A DNA stretch of 64,000 bases from Gammaproteobacteria bacterium (GCA_019911805.1 JAIOJV010000052.1:171413-235412); one strand, 5' to 3'. Shown: positions 51,506 to 61,592, counted from the first letter of the stretch. The notes: generated by a model from the letters alone, not told the origin. Numbers and translations are program-made.

Positions 51506-53323
51506 TCAATGGCCGGCGTACAGCCGCTCGATGTCGTCGCGGCAGTGCTCGAGCACCCGCGCACGGCGCAGTTTCAAAGTCGGGGTCATCAAGTCGGCGT
51601 CTACGCTCCACGGTTCGCGGTAACAGGCCACCCGGCGGATCTGCGCGTAGCCGGGAAATTCGCGGATGCACTCGGCCACACGGCGCAGCACCGCGGCGCA
51701 GACGCGCTCGTCGTTGAGGGCGTCTTCTGCCTCCGGGTCGAGCCCCAGGCGCGCGGCCTCCAGCGGCCAGCGTTCCGCATTGAACACGATCAGCGCACTG
51801 AGAAACGGTCGGTTGTCGCCGATCACCATGACCTGCTCGAACCAGGGGTCCATCAGAATGGCCATTTCCATGTCGGCGGGCGGGACCTTCTCGCCGTTGG
51901 CCAGCACCAGGATCTCCTTGAGCCGGCCGGTGATGAAGACATGCCGCTGGTCATCGATGCGTACCTGGTCGCCAGTGTGCAACCAACCCTCGGCATCGAT
52001 CATCGCCGCGGTCGCCCCGGCATCATCCCAGTAGCCCACCATGACGCCCGGACTGCGGACCAGGAGTTCATCCTCCGCACCGATGCGCACCTCCACGTCG
52101 GCCAGCGGCGTCCCCACGCTGAACGGCTGATTGTCCTCGATGCTGTTGGCGGCGAGCACCGGGCTGGTCTCCGTCAGTCCATAGCCTTGCACCAGCGGCA
52201 GGCCCAGGCCGATGAACAGACGGGCGATGGCGGGAGGCAGCGGTGCGCCGCCGCAGACCGCAAACCGCAACCGGCCGCCGAGCCTGGCCATGACCTTCGC
52301 AGCCACCAGCTTGTTCAGCAGAGGCCACAGCAGCAGGCCAGCACTGCGCGCGGCACGACCCTGCTGGCACTCGAAGCGCTGCCAACCGATATCGGCAGCG
52401 GTGGTGAACAAGCGGCGTGCCAGTGGCGTTTTCTTCGTCAGGCCGGCCTGGATCTTGTTGTAGATGCGCTCGAAGATGCGCGGTACGGACACCAGGATGG
52501 TCGGTCGAATGGTGAGGAGGTCCGTGGCGAGTTCCGGTATGGAACGGTTGTAGGCGATGGTTGCGCCGCACATCATGGGCACGTAATAGCCCACGGTCCG
52601 CTCGAAGGTATGCGACAGCGGCAGAAACGACAGAAACAGATCATCCGGATACACACTGATCTTGAGTTGTGCCGCGTAGGCATTCCAGAGGATGTTGCGG
52701 TGACTGAGCATGACGCCCTTCGGGCGCCCCGTGGTCCCGGATGTGTAGACGATCGTGGCCAGGGCATCCCCCCCGCCGTCCTCCACCTGCAATGCATAGT
52801 CACCGGCGGGCAGCCATGCGTCCAGCGACAGCAGGCGGGGATCGCTCGCATCCGGCACCGGCGTGACGCTGACGATACGCAGCAGAAAACCGAGCTGATC
52901 GCGCACCTGCGCGATGCGTGCCCAATGGTCTTTGCCACCGATGAGCAGCAGCCGCGCGCCGGCATTCTGCAGGATATAGGCGATATTCTCCGGTCGATCG
53001 TCGGTGTACAGGGGGACCACCACCAGGCCCATACCTGCTGCCGCCTGATCGAACATGACCCACTCGCGGCAGTTGCGCAGCATGACCGCCACGCGGTCGC
53101 CGCGCTCCAGGCCCTCGCGCACCAAGGCCGCCTGCCAACGCGCCACCATCTGCCCCAGTTCACCCCAGCGCATATCCTCCCACTGCTGTGTCTGTGGATT
53201 GAACTGGCGGTAGGCCACCGCATCGGGGCTGCGCCGCACCCGCTCGCGCAACAGGCCGGCGAGCGTCTGCGCCTGCTCGGGGAGAATGATGTCGGTCGAT
53301 CGACCGGCGGAGTGATTGGACAT
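51506..53323 (-). CDS. Long-chain acyl-CoA synthetase (AMP-forming)
   Basis: This 605-aa ANL ligase is of the FAA1/long-chain type, activating fatty acids for beta-oxidation. IVYTSGTTGRPKGVMLSHRN is the P-loop, GYGLTETSPVLAAN and WLHTGDQVRID follow, and the C-domain contains GRLKEILVLANGEKVPP. Length matches the membrane-associated group rather than E. coli FadD. It lies 3 bp after the fadJ-like gene. Confidence 0.92.
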   Translation of the reverse strand: MSNHSAGRSTDIILPEQAQTLAGLLRERVRRSPDAVAYRQFNPQTQQWEDMRWGELGQMVARWQAALVREGLERGDRVAVMLRNCREWVMFDQAAAGMGLVVVPLYTDDRPENIAYILQNAGARLLLIGGKDHWARIAQVRDQLGFLLRIVSVTPVPDASDPRLLSLDAWLPAGDYALQVEDGGGDALATIVYTSGTTGRPKGVMLSHRNILWNAYAAQLKISVYPDDLFLSFLPLSHTFERTVGYYVPMMCGATIAYNRSIPELATDLLTIRPTILVSVPRIFERIYNKIQAGLTKKTPLARRLFTTAADIGWQRFECQQGRAARSAGLLLWPLLNKLVAAKVMARLGGRLRFAVCGGAPLPPAIARLFIGLGLPLVQGYGLTETSPVLAANSIEDNQPFSVGTPLADVEVRIGAEDELLVRSPGVMVGYWDDAGATAAMIDAEGWLHTGDQVRIDDQRHVFITGRLKEILVLANGEKVPPADMEMAILMDPWFEQVMVIGDNRPFLSALIVFNAERWPLEAARLGLDPEAEDALNDERVCAAVLRRVAECIREFPGYAQIRRVACYREPWSVDADLMTPTLKLRRARVLEHCRDDIERLYAGH

Positions 53324-53326
53324 AGG

Positions 53327-55366
53327 CTATTCCGTGTTGTCGTTCCATCCCAGGTCCGGAGTAAAGCGCGAACCGTAGCGCGTGGTCAATTCCTGCAGTC
53401 TCCGGTAGAGCGTCATCTCGCCTTGCGTATGGACATGGTGCAGTGGCCCGCCGCGGAACGGCGCGAAACCGGTCCCGAAGATCATGCCGGCATCGAGCAG
53501 GTCCGCATCCGCGACCACAGCTTCACGCAGACAGGCCTGCGCCTCGTTCAGCAGACGCAGCACCATCCGGTCCGTCAGGTCGGGCGGTGTACGATAGTCG
53601 GCGTCAGGGCGGGGCTTGACGGGTTTGCCCTTGCGCCAGGGATAAAAGCCGATCCCGCTCTTGCGGCCGAGACGCCCCTCCGTGACCAGTTCCTCCAGGC
53701 GTTCGGGCAACTCGACAGGCCCATCCGCGGACAGGATCCGCGCCACGTGCAGACAGACATCCAGGCCGACGGTGTCGGCCAGTTCGATCGGTCCCATAGG
53801 CATGCCGAATTCCACCGCCGCCCGGTCGATGAGCGTGGCCGGTACACCCTCGGTCTCGAGCAGCACGGCCTCCAGCAGATAGGGCATGAGCACGCGGTTG
53901 ACCAGAAACCCCGGTGTGCTGGTCACCGGCAAGGGCAGCCGGTCGATGGCACGCGTGAAGGCCATGGCCTGCTGCACGGCCTGTTCCGAGCTGTTGTTGC
54001 CACGGACGATCTCGACCAGTTGCATCTTGGCCACCGGGTTGAAGAAGTGCAGGCCGACCAGGCGTTCCGGGCGTTCCAATGCCGGGGCGAGTTCCTCGAG
54101 CGGGATACTCGACGTATTGCTCGCCAGCAGGGCATCGGCCCGCAGCCGCGGCTCGAGGTCGCGGTAGAGCGTCTGTTTGACCTCGATGTCTTCGAAGACG
54201 GCCTCGATGACCAGATCGGCGCGCGCCACGCAGCGCCCGCGATGGTCGGGGATCAATCGGTCCCAGGCCGCGGTAATGCGTCGCGGATCCTTGAATTTGC
54301 GCGCATAGAGCTGCGCTGCCCGCCCCATCGCCGGGGCAATGCGCTCCGGTGTCTGATCCTGCAGCGACACTGTGAGGCCGGACAACGCACACCAGGCGGC
54401 GATGTCGCCCCCCATGACGCCGGCACCGATCACATGCACATGCCGGATGCCGCTGTCGGTCGCGCGTGCCAGCGCCTTGAGGCGCTCCTGCAGGGAAAAT
54501 ACCCGGACGAGATTCTGGGCAGTCGGCCCGATGATGAGATCCGCCACCGACGCCGCTTCGGCATCGAGCATGCCGCGTGGATCGTCCGCATGCCGGTGCC
54601 ATACATCGATCAGTGCATACGGCGCCGGATAGTGATCGCGGCGCGCACGCTGTGCGACCCGGCGTTGCAGCATGGACGCGAGCAGCGGCCGGGCCCAGGC
54701 ATGGTTGGACAGGCGATCCAGTCGTGCCGGGCGGTGCGGGGCCGGCAGATCGAGCAAGGTCTGCCGTGCGGCGGTCTGCAGGTGCCGCTCCGGCACGGCG
54801 TAGTCGACCAGCCCCAGACGCCGCGCCTGCCGCGCCGAGACGCTGCGGCCGCTCAGCATCAGGTCCAGGGCCTTCAGGCCGCCCAGCAGGCGCACCGCGC
54901 GCAGGCTGCCGCCAAATCCCGGATGGATACCGAGGCGCACCTCGGGCAGCCCCAGTCGCGTGCCATCGTCCTCGCGGGCGATGCGGTAGCGGCAGGCCAG
55001 CGCCAGTTCCAGTCCGCCGCCGAGACAGAAACCGTGGATCAGCGCGAGGGTGGGGAAGGGCAGGGCGTCGAGACGGTCGAAGATGCCCTGCCCCCGCTGA
55101 ATCAGTGCCAGGGCCTGCTCCCGGGATTCCAGCGACGTGAAGGCATGCACATCCGCCCCGGCGATGAAGCCGTTGGTCTTGCCGGAACGGATTACCAGTC
55201 CGCGCGGTGGGCTGTGCTCGAGCTGTTCGAGAAGCGCAACGAGCTGATCGAGCACCTCCTCGGTCAGCACGTTGGTGCTGGCATCCTGTCGGTCGAGCGT
55301 CAGCCAGGCCAGTCCGTCGGCATCGGTGTCGAGCTGCCAGTGCGTTGGAGTGTGAGGATCGTTCAT
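53327..55366 (-). CDS. fadJ: Fatty-acid oxidation multifunctional protein: enoyl-CoA hydratase / 3-hydroxyacyl-CoA dehydrogenase
   Basis: This 679-aa bifunctional enzyme hydrates enoyl-CoA and oxidises the 3-hydroxyacyl product. The N-terminal crotonase domain has GFIAGADVHAF and GFCLGGGLELALACRYRIA with the catalytic glutamate in the following EVRLGIHPGFGG. The dehydrogenase domain begins VHVIGAGVMGGDIAAWCA, then SNTSSIPLEEL, GLHFFNPVAKMQLVEIV and the C-terminal half-repeat. It resembles FadJ more than FadB. I chose ATG 55366, which overlaps the thiolase stop by 4 bp. Confidence 0.9.
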   Translation of the reverse strand: MNDPHTPTHWQLDTDADGLAWLTLDRQDASTNVLTEEVLDQLVALLEQLEHSPPRGLVIRSGKTNGFIAGADVHAFTSLESREQALALIQRGQGIFDRLDALPFPTLALIHGFCLGGGLELALACRYRIAREDDGTRLGLPEVRLGIHPGFGGSLRAVRLLGGLKALDLMLSGRSVSARQARRLGLVDYAVPERHLQTAARQTLLDLPAPHRPARLDRLSNHAWARPLLASMLQRRVAQRARRDHYPAPYALIDVWHRHADDPRGMLDAEAASVADLIIGPTAQNLVRVFSLQERLKALARATDSGIRHVHVIGAGVMGGDIAAWCALSGLTVSLQDQTPERIAPAMGRAAQLYARKFKDPRRITAAWDRLIPDHRGRCVARADLVIEAVFEDIEVKQTLYRDLEPRLRADALLASNTSSIPLEELAPALERPERLVGLHFFNPVAKMQLVEIVRGNNSSEQAVQQAMAFTRAIDRLPLPVTSTPGFLVNRVLMPYLLEAVLLETEGVPATLIDRAAVEFGMPMGPIELADTVGLDVCLHVARILSADGPVELPERLEELVTEGRLGRKSGIGFYPWRKGKPVKPRPDADYRTPPDLTDRMVLRLLNEAQACLREAVVADADLLDAGMIFGTGFAPFRGGPLHHVHTQGEMTLYRRLQELTTRYGSRFTPDLGWNDNTE

Positions 55367-56682
55367 ACCCCACCCCCGACGTTTTCCACCAGGAGGGCGC
55401 CGCCCTGTCCACCGCCGATGCACAGGCTGGCGATGCCCCGCCGCGCGTTATGCCGGCGCAGGACATGGATGAGATGCAAGGTGATGCGCGCGCCGCTGGC
55501 GCCGACCGGATGGCCGAGGCTCATACCCCCGCCATCGATATTCAGCCGGGCCCGATCGATGGGCGCGAAGGGTGCCTCACGGGCGAACTGCTCGCGGCAA
55601 TACGCGGCATCGTTCCACGCCGCCAGGCAGGCCAGCACCTGGGCCGCAAAGGCCTCGTTGATCTCCCAGTAGTCGATGTCGCCGCTGTCATACCCATGCC
55701 GCATGAGCAGGGGCGCCATCGCATGCACCGGGCCCAACCCCATCTGGGCCGGATCGAGCCCCGCCCATTCGCTGTCGACCAAGCGCGCCAGCACCGGCAA
55801 TCCATGGCGTTGAACCGCCTCCTCGGACGCGAGGATGAGCCAGGCCGCACCGTCGGTCACCTGCGCACTGTTGCCGGCCGTGACCTTGCCGAACGGCCGG
55901 TCGAACACCGGCTTGAGCCTTCCGAGCGCGGCCATGTCCGTCTCGCGGCGCAGCCCGTCATCGGCACCGTAGCAGGTACCGTCCCGGGCGTAGATGACTT
56001 CGATCTCGTCGAGATGACCCTGGTCCTGGGCGGCCGCCAACCGCTGATGGCTGGCCAGGGCGTATGCGTCCATCTGTTCGCGGCCGATGTCGAAGCGGTG
56101 GGCGAGGATCTCGGCCGTCTGGCCCATGGAGAGACCGACCACGGGATCCGTCAGCCCACGGAGCAGCCCGATGACGGGCGTGAAGTACGCCGGGCGCAGT
56201 CGCGCGAGTGCCTTGGCGCGGGCGGCCATGCCCTTGGCGCGGGACCAGCCGGCGAGCCAGGCCACCATGGCGTTGCCGAGCAGTACCGGTGCATGGCTCA
56301 TGGCCTCGATGCCACCGGCGAGCACCAGCTCGGCGCGGCCACTGCCGATATTGCGCGCCGCGCTGTCGAGGGCCTGCATGCCCGAGGCGCAATTGCGCTG
56401 CACCGTGAAGGCAGGGACGCGTTCGCCGCAGCCAAGACGCAGCGCCACGACGCGGGTGATGTTGGCCTCGTCCGGGCCCGGCATGACACAGCCCGCGATC
56501 ACTTCATCGAAGGCGGTCGGCGCAAACGGCTGCCGGAGCAGCAGGCTGCGGGCGGCCTGGGTGGCCAGTTCGGCCGCGCTGAACGGCCCCGGCACACCAC
56601 GCGCCTTGAGACAGGGCGTGCGTGCGCCATCGACTACATAGACCGGGCGGCCGAAGCCGTATCCTGCGGGTCGCTGTTCCAT
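55363..56682 (-). CDS. fadI: Acetyl-CoA acyltransferase (thiolase), FadI-like
   Basis: This 439-aa thiolase cleaves 3-ketoacyl-CoA. The nucleophile lies in QRNCASGMQALD; the histidine in MSLGHPVGASGARI and the second cysteine in SLCIGGGQGGALLV complete the site. Length and start PVYVVDGARTPCLKARG fit FadI/long thiolases. The ATG lies 49 bp inside the fadE 3' end, an unusually long same-strand overlap; a later GTG start in VYVVDG cannot be excluded. The 3' end overlaps fadJ by 4 bp. Confidence 0.9.
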   Translation of the reverse strand: MEQRPAGYGFGRPVYVVDGARTPCLKARGVPGPFSAAELATQAARSLLLRQPFAPTAFDEVIAGCVMPGPDEANITRVVALRLGCGERVPAFTVQRNCASGMQALDSAARNIGSGRAELVLAGGIEAMSHAPVLLGNAMVAWLAGWSRAKGMAARAKALARLRPAYFTPVIGLLRGLTDPVVGLSMGQTAEILAHRFDIGREQMDAYALASHQRLAAAQDQGHLDEIEVIYARDGTCYGADDGLRRETDMAALGRLKPVFDRPFGKVTAGNSAQVTDGAAWLILASEEAVQRHGLPVLARLVDSEWAGLDPAQMGLGPVHAMAPLLMRHGYDSGDIDYWEINEAFAAQVLACLAAWNDAAYCREQFAREAPFAPIDRARLNIDGGGMSLGHPVGASGARITLHLIHVLRRHNARRGIASLCIGGGQGGALLVENVGGGV

Positions 56683-59126
56683 GGTGACATCTCCGGGCTG
56701 AGGTATTCCGGCGGAAAATCATCGACTGCGATGACCTGGCGGCGCACCGCGATGGCCGCTTGCACGATCGTGGCCTCGTCGGCGTTGACGAGGCCGGCCT
56801 GCACCGCGGCATCGACACTCGCTTCGGGATCTCCGGGGGGCAGCCGCCCCGCGCGCATGGCAGCGCGGATGCGCACGAGTATGGGCTCGGCCGCCAGGGT
56901 CTGCACCAGCGCATCCTCCAGGCGGATCAGAGGATCGAGTGGATCCGTCGGCACGAACAGGCCACGCGTCAGACGCTCGCGGACCTCGCCGGGTTGCAGA
57001 ATCGAGGCCGCGACGGCGTCCGTGAGCCGGTCGCTCGGGCGCTGATAGGGCCGGCCGAATGGAAAGGCCCAGAGCCGCAGGAGATGGGCGACGGCCCGCG
57101 ACGGAAAGTTCTCCAGCAACGCGAGCAGGCTCTGCTGCATGTCGAACAGGCAGGTCTGGCAACTCCAGTCCAGCAAGGCATGATCACCCGCCGGCGCGCC
57201 CTGGTCATGAAATCGTTTCAGTGCGGCCGAGCCCAGATAGAGAAAACTCAGCCCATCCCCCAGCCGCGCGGAGAGGCGCTCCCGGCGCTTCAGATCGCCG
57301 CCCAGTAGCAACATGGACACATCGGCGAACAGGGCGAACACCGTGCTCATACGGCCGAACTCACGATACCATTTCGTTGCATGGTTTTTATCAGGCGCCC
57401 GGACCAGGCGCGCGCCGGTCAGGCCATGCCAGAGGGTGCGACTGGCATTGCTGAGCAGCAGCCGTGCATGGCCGAACAGGGCGCGGTCGAAATTGCGCAC
57501 GCCGCGGACGGGATCGGCATCCGCGGCGGCCTGGATCTCCTGCAGTACATAGGGATGACAGCGCAGCGCGCCCTGACCAAAAATAATCAAGTTGCGGGTG
57601 AGGATGTTCGCGCCCTCGACGGTGATGCTGATGGGCAGGGCCTGGTAGACCCGGCCGAGGAAATTGCGCGGTCCCAGGCAGATCCCACTGCCGCCCTGCA
57701 CGTCCATGGCATCGTTGATGAGGCTGCGCATGCGTTCGGTGAGATGATACTTGACGATGGCGGAGGCGACCGACGGGCGTTCGCCGAGATCCACGGCCGT
57801 ACAGGTCAGTTCCCGCGCGGCATCCATCAGATAGGTGTTGCCGGCGATCCGCGCCAGCGGCTCGCGCACGCCCTCGAAGCGGCCGATCGGCAGCTTGAAC
57901 TGCTTGCGCACCGCGGCGTAGGCGCCGGTCGCCCGGCTGGCGAGTTTGCCGGCGCCCGTGCTCAACGCCGGCAGGGAGATCGAGCGGCCATCGGCCAGAC
58001 ACTCCATCAGCATGATCCAGCCCTGGCCGATGCGTTCCGGCCCCCCGATGATCCAATTCAGCGGGATGAATACATTGTGCCCCTGCGTGGGACCGTTCTG
58101 GAACGCCGCGTTCAGCGGGAAATGCCGACGCCCGATGCGAATACCCGGCGTGTCGGTGGGGATCAGTGCCAGCGTGATGCCGAGTTCCTCGCGTTCCCCC
58201 AGCAGATGATCGGGATCGTAGAGCTTGAAGGCGAGGCCCAGCACCGTCGCCACCGGTCCCAGGGTGATATAGCGCTTGTCCCAATCGAGACGAATGCCCA
58301 GCACATCCGGACGCCCCTGAAACTCACCGCGGCAGACACTGCCCGTATCCGGCATCGCGCCGGCATCCGAGCCGGCCTCGGGCCCGGTCAGCGCAAAGCA
58401 GGGCACCTCCTGGCCGCGCGCCAGGCGTGGCAGATAATGTTCCTTCTGCGCGTCGGTGCCGTAGTGGAGCAGGAGCTTGGCCGGTCCCAGCGAGTTGGGC
58501 ACCATCACGGTGACGGCCGCAGTAATGCTGCGGCTGGCGATCTTCATCACCACATCGGAATGCGCCAGCGCACTGAACTCCAGGCCGCCGTAGCGGCGTG
58601 GGATGATCATGCCGAAGAAACCGTTGTCCTTGATGAACTGCCACACCGGCGGTGGCAGGTCGTGCAGTTCATGGGTGATCTGCCAGTCATCCAGCATGCG
58701 GCAGAGTGCATCGACCGGACCGTCGATGAACGCCTGCTCCTGCGCGTTGCGAACCGGGGCGGGAAACCCGAGCAGACGCTGCCAGTCCGGGGCGCCGCTG
58801 AAGAGATCCCCGTCCCACCAGACCGTGCCGGCCTCCAGCGCCTGCCGCTCGGTGATCGACATCTCGGGGCTGACGCGCGCGAACCAGGACCGCAGATGTC
58901 CGCTGATGAAGCGCCGTCGCAAGGGGGGGATGCCGAGCAGACAGGCCACGGGCAGGAAGGCGACCCACGCGAAGGTGAGCAGCACGGCATTGCCATCACG
59001 CCACAGGCCCCAGCTCAGCAGGTAGAGCGCGCCCGCCGTCAGCCAGACCCACCCGGGCACACGCCAGGCGGCGAGTCCCCAGACGCATCCGAGCAGCAGT
59101 GCGAATTCGACAGCGACGGGCAGCAT
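56634..59126 (-). CDS. fadE: Acyl-CoA dehydrogenase, long FadE type
   Basis: This 830-aa flavoenzyme performs the first oxidation of fatty acyl-CoA. Two or three N-terminal hydrophobic helices (about 5-85) are followed by the dehydrogenase core: VPNSLGPAKLLLHYGT, GQEVPCFALTGPEAGSDAG, FPLNAAFQNGPTQG and ITVEGANILTRNLIIFGQGALRCHPYV. A C-terminal FadE extension ends with the NVDDF-like VDDFPPEYL. It matches E. coli FadE throughout by eye. A perfect AGGAGGT ribosome site precedes the ATG by five bases, suiting the promoter-proximal gene of the operon. Confidence 0.94.
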   Translation of the reverse strand: MLPVAVEFALLLGCVWGLAAWRVPGWVWLTAGALYLLSWGLWRDGNAVLLTFAWVAFLPVACLLGIPPLRRRFISGHLRSWFARVSPEMSITERQALEAGTVWWDGDLFSGAPDWQRLLGFPAPVRNAQEQAFIDGPVDALCRMLDDWQITHELHDLPPPVWQFIKDNGFFGMIIPRRYGGLEFSALAHSDVVMKIASRSITAAVTVMVPNSLGPAKLLLHYGTDAQKEHYLPRLARGQEVPCFALTGPEAGSDAGAMPDTGSVCRGEFQGRPDVLGIRLDWDKRYITLGPVATVLGLAFKLYDPDHLLGEREELGITLALIPTDTPGIRIGRRHFPLNAAFQNGPTQGHNVFIPLNWIIGGPERIGQGWIMLMECLADGRSISLPALSTGAGKLASRATGAYAAVRKQFKLPIGRFEGVREPLARIAGNTYLMDAARELTCTAVDLGERPSVASAIVKYHLTERMRSLINDAMDVQGGSGICLGPRNFLGRVYQALPISITVEGANILTRNLIIFGQGALRCHPYVLQEIQAAADADPVRGVRNFDRALFGHARLLLSNASRTLWHGLTGARLVRAPDKNHATKWYREFGRMSTVFALFADVSMLLLGGDLKRRERLSARLGDGLSFLYLGSAALKRFHDQGAPAGDHALLDWSCQTCLFDMQQSLLALLENFPSRAVAHLLRLWAFPFGRPYQRPSDRLTDAVAASILQPGEVRERLTRGLFVPTDPLDPLIRLEDALVQTLAAEPILVRIRAAMRAGRLPPGDPEASVDAAVQAGLVNADEATIVQAAIAVRRQVIAVDDFPPEYLSPEMSPWNSDPQDTASAARSM

Positions 59127-59274
59127 AGCGAACCTCCTACACTGACGAGGTCGTTACGAGCGTTGAACCTGCCACCGACCGTAAGGGAGTTGCGACCCAC
59201 GTCTGTGAGTGTGCCTATAGTTTTTAGCAGGGCACAAGTGGTGGTGCTGAGCAGGCCGGCGGCCAGGGTGTGGT

Positions 59275-60393
59275 TCAGAGCAGTGCCAGCGCCCGGTCCA
59301 GATGCGCGCGTGGGGTGTGGAAATGAGGTGAGAAGCGCAGGGCGCCCGAGCGCAGAGAGCACACCACGCCGGCCGCCTGCAGCCGCCCGTGGATCTCCGC
59401 GGCATCCCGCTGGCGGGGCCTGAAACTGACGATGCCGGCATGGGCCGCCGCGGCGGCTGGGGTCAGCAGGTTATACTCTTTTTTATTATTATTAATATAA
59501 TCAATCGAATAAGATGTATTACTAAAAATTATCTCAGCTATTGCATCGCCCCCCACGTCCGCCAGCAAGCCCAGACTGGCCTCCAGACCGTGGATGCCCA
59601 GCATGTTGGGACTGCCGCATTCGAAGCGGCGTGCCGAGCTTGCCGGCACCCAGTCCTGGCGGGAGAAATCCCCCATGTGTTCGACCATATGCCAGCCGAA
59701 CTGTCGCAGGCGTAACCGCTCCAGCAGCTCGCGCCGGCAGTAGAACAAGGCCAGGCCTTCGGGGCCCAACAGCCACTTGTGACCATCGGCGACCACGAAG
59801 TCGGCGCGGGCGGCGCGCACGTCCAGCGGCAACGCCCCGAGGCCTTGAATGGCGTCGATGCAGAACAGGACCTCGGCGGCCTCGCAGGCCCGGCCGAGCC
59901 GGGTCAGATCCACCCGCAGGCCGGTGTCGTACTGGACCCAGCTGACCGACAGCAGGCGGGTCCGGGCGTCGATGGCCGCGAGCAAGGCCGCCTCCGGATC
60001 GTCCGTGGCGTACAGATCGACCGCCCGGACCTGGACACCGTAGCCATCCAGTGATTCCCAGACGATGCGATTGGATGGGAACTCCTGTGCCGGGATGACC
60101 ACGTTGTCGCCAGACCGCCAATCCAATCCGTGGGCGATGACCGAGAGACCCTCGGAGGTGCTCTTGAGCAAGGCGATCTCATCGCTCGAGCGGGCGTGGA
60201 TCAGCTCCTGCAGCCGTTGCCGCAAACGCTGTTCGACCTCCATCCAGGCGGGATAGTGCTGCGCGCCACGACTGCGGTTTTCGGCGGCGAACGCCATGAC
60301 GGCCGCCGCCGTGCGCACCGGCCAGGGCGCGACGGCCGCATGGTTCAGGTAGGTGACGTCCGGGTCCAGAGAGAATTCCTGGCTGAAGTCCAT
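59275..60393 (-). CDS. Class V PLP aminotransferase (cysteine desulfurase-like fold)
   Basis: This 372-aa protein resembles class V aminotransferases/selenocysteine-lyase-like enzymes: TYLNHAAVAPWPVRT at the N-terminus, TSEGLSVIAHGLDW, CIDAIQGLGALPLDV, and the Schiff-base lysine in VADGHKWLLGPEGLALFY. The reaction is not identifiable; no Fe-S or kynurenine genes are adjacent. I chose ATG 60393 with an AGGTG ribosome site; ATG 60420 would add nine residues without one. Codons for about 27 residues near position 275-302 (SNTSYSIDYINNNKKEYN) are very AT-rich compared with the rest of the gene. Confidence 0.78.
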   Translation of the reverse strand: MDFSQEFSLDPDVTYLNHAAVAPWPVRTAAAVMAFAAENRSRGAQHYPAWMEVEQRLRQRLQELIHARSSDEIALLKSTSEGLSVIAHGLDWRSGDNVVIPAQEFPSNRIVWESLDGYGVQVRAVDLYATDDPEAALLAAIDARTRLLSVSWVQYDTGLRVDLTRLGRACEAAEVLFCIDAIQGLGALPLDVRAARADFVVADGHKWLLGPEGLALFYCRRELLERLRLRQFGWHMVEHMGDFSRQDWVPASSARRFECGSPNMLGIHGLEASLGLLADVGGDAIAEIIFSNTSYSIDYINNNKKEYNLLTPAAAAAHAGIVSFRPRQRDAAEIHGRLQAAGVVCSLRSGALRFSPHFHTPRAHLDRALALL

Positions 60394-60566
60394 GCTGTAC
60401 ACCTGCGTGCCCGTGGACATAAACGGGCTATAGTGAAAAAGGTCGAGGGCGGGTCGGTCGATGGCCTGGTTCCGCGACCCTGAGCATGTCACACCCGTCG
60501 GGTTTTTTAAAACAGTTCCCACCAGAGATCCGATTTGATATTCAAGCCGCAAAGAGGACGCTCGTT

Positions 60567-61592
60567 ATGAAACTTCAAGATCAGCTGCAGGCAACGGTCG
60601 AGGCGATGGTACAGAAGGGTAAAGGTATCCTGGCTGTCGATGAAAGCAGCCCGACGATCGCGAAACGCTTCAAGGCGATCGGGGTGGAATCGACCGAGGA
60701 GAATCGCCGCAGTTACCGCAGCATGATATTGGCGACACCGGGTCTTGGTGAATTTATCAGTGGCATCATCCTGTTTGAAGAAACCCTCGGGCAAAAAGCG
60801 GATGACGGTACAGCGCTGCCGGCGCTCGCCATGCAACAAGGCATCGTGCCAGGCATCAAGGTCGACAAGGGTAAACTCGCGCTGGCCAACGCGCCCGGAG
60901 ATGAAATCACCGAGGGCCTGGATGGTCTGGCACAGCGTCTGGAGGGCTACAAGAAGCAGGGCGCCCGATTTGCCAAATGGCGCGATGTGTACCACATCTC
61001 CGCAACCACCCCGAGTCGCCTGGCCGTCGAGGCCAATGCCGAGGTCCTGGCCCGTTATGCCGCCGTCTGTCAGACACTGGGCATTGTGCCTATCGTTGAA
61101 CCGGAAGTGCTCATCGATGGCGATCACAGCATCGACCGGTGCGCTGAAGTCACCGCAGCGGTGCTGCATGAGGTATTTCATGCACTACACCGCCATCACG
61201 TGGTCCTGGAGCACATGCTGCTGAAGCCCAACATGGTGATCCCGGGTAAAACGCACGCCCAGAAGGCCAGCCCGGAGGAGGTGGCAGAGCGGACGGTCAG
61301 GGTGTTGCGGCGTACCGTACCGGCGGCCGTTCCCAGCATCAATTTTCTGTCCGGTGGGCTGACACCGGAGGAGGCGACCGCCAACCTCAATGCCATGAAC
61401 TGTCTGCCACCGCAACCCTGGGAACTGAGCTTTTCTTATGGCCGCGCATTGCAGCAGCCCGCCTTACAGGCCTGGAAAGGCGATGCAGGCAATGCCGCCA
61501 GCACCCAGGCCGCACTCTATCGACGCGCCAAACTTAACGGTGCAGCACGTCATGGCAACTACAGCGCCGTGATGGAGTCCGTGCAGGAGTGA
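60567..61592 (+). CDS. fda: Fructose-bisphosphate aldolase, class I
   Basis: This 341-aa enzyme belongs to the animal/plant-type class I aldolase family, which uses a Schiff-base lysine and no metal. Visible are ATVEAMVQKGKGILAVDESSPTIAKRF, FEETLGQKADDGT, GIVPGIKVDKG, ARFAKWRDVYHI, PIVEPEVLIDGDH, and HVVLEHMLLKPNMVIPG with the Schiff-base lysine. PSINFLSGGLTPEEATANLNAMN is the phosphate-binding region. I chose the internal ATG after AGAGGA; upstream frame sequence is not family-like. It cleaves or forms fructose-1,6-bisphosphate in central carbon flow. Confidence 0.93.
   Translation: MKLQDQLQATVEAMVQKGKGILAVDESSPTIAKRFKAIGVESTEENRRSYRSMILATPGLGEFISGIILFEETLGQKADDGTALPALAMQQGIVPGIKVDKGKLALANAPGDEITEGLDGLAQRLEGYKKQGARFAKWRDVYHISATTPSRLAVEANAEVLARYAAVCQTLGIVPIVEPEVLIDGDHSIDRCAEVTAAVLHEVFHALHRHHVVLEHMLLKPNMVIPGKTHAQKASPEEVAERTVRVLRRTVPAAVPSINFLSGGLTPEEATANLNAMNCLPPQPWELSFSYGRALQQPALQAWKGDAGNAASTQAALYRRAKLNGAARHGNYSAVMESVQE

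Noticed and set aside
51191-55672. Very long open frame of 1493 codons on the plus strand opposite the fatty-acid operon
   Set aside because: It mirrors four well-supported minus-strand genes with clear catalytic motifs; long antisense frames are common in GC-rich DNA.
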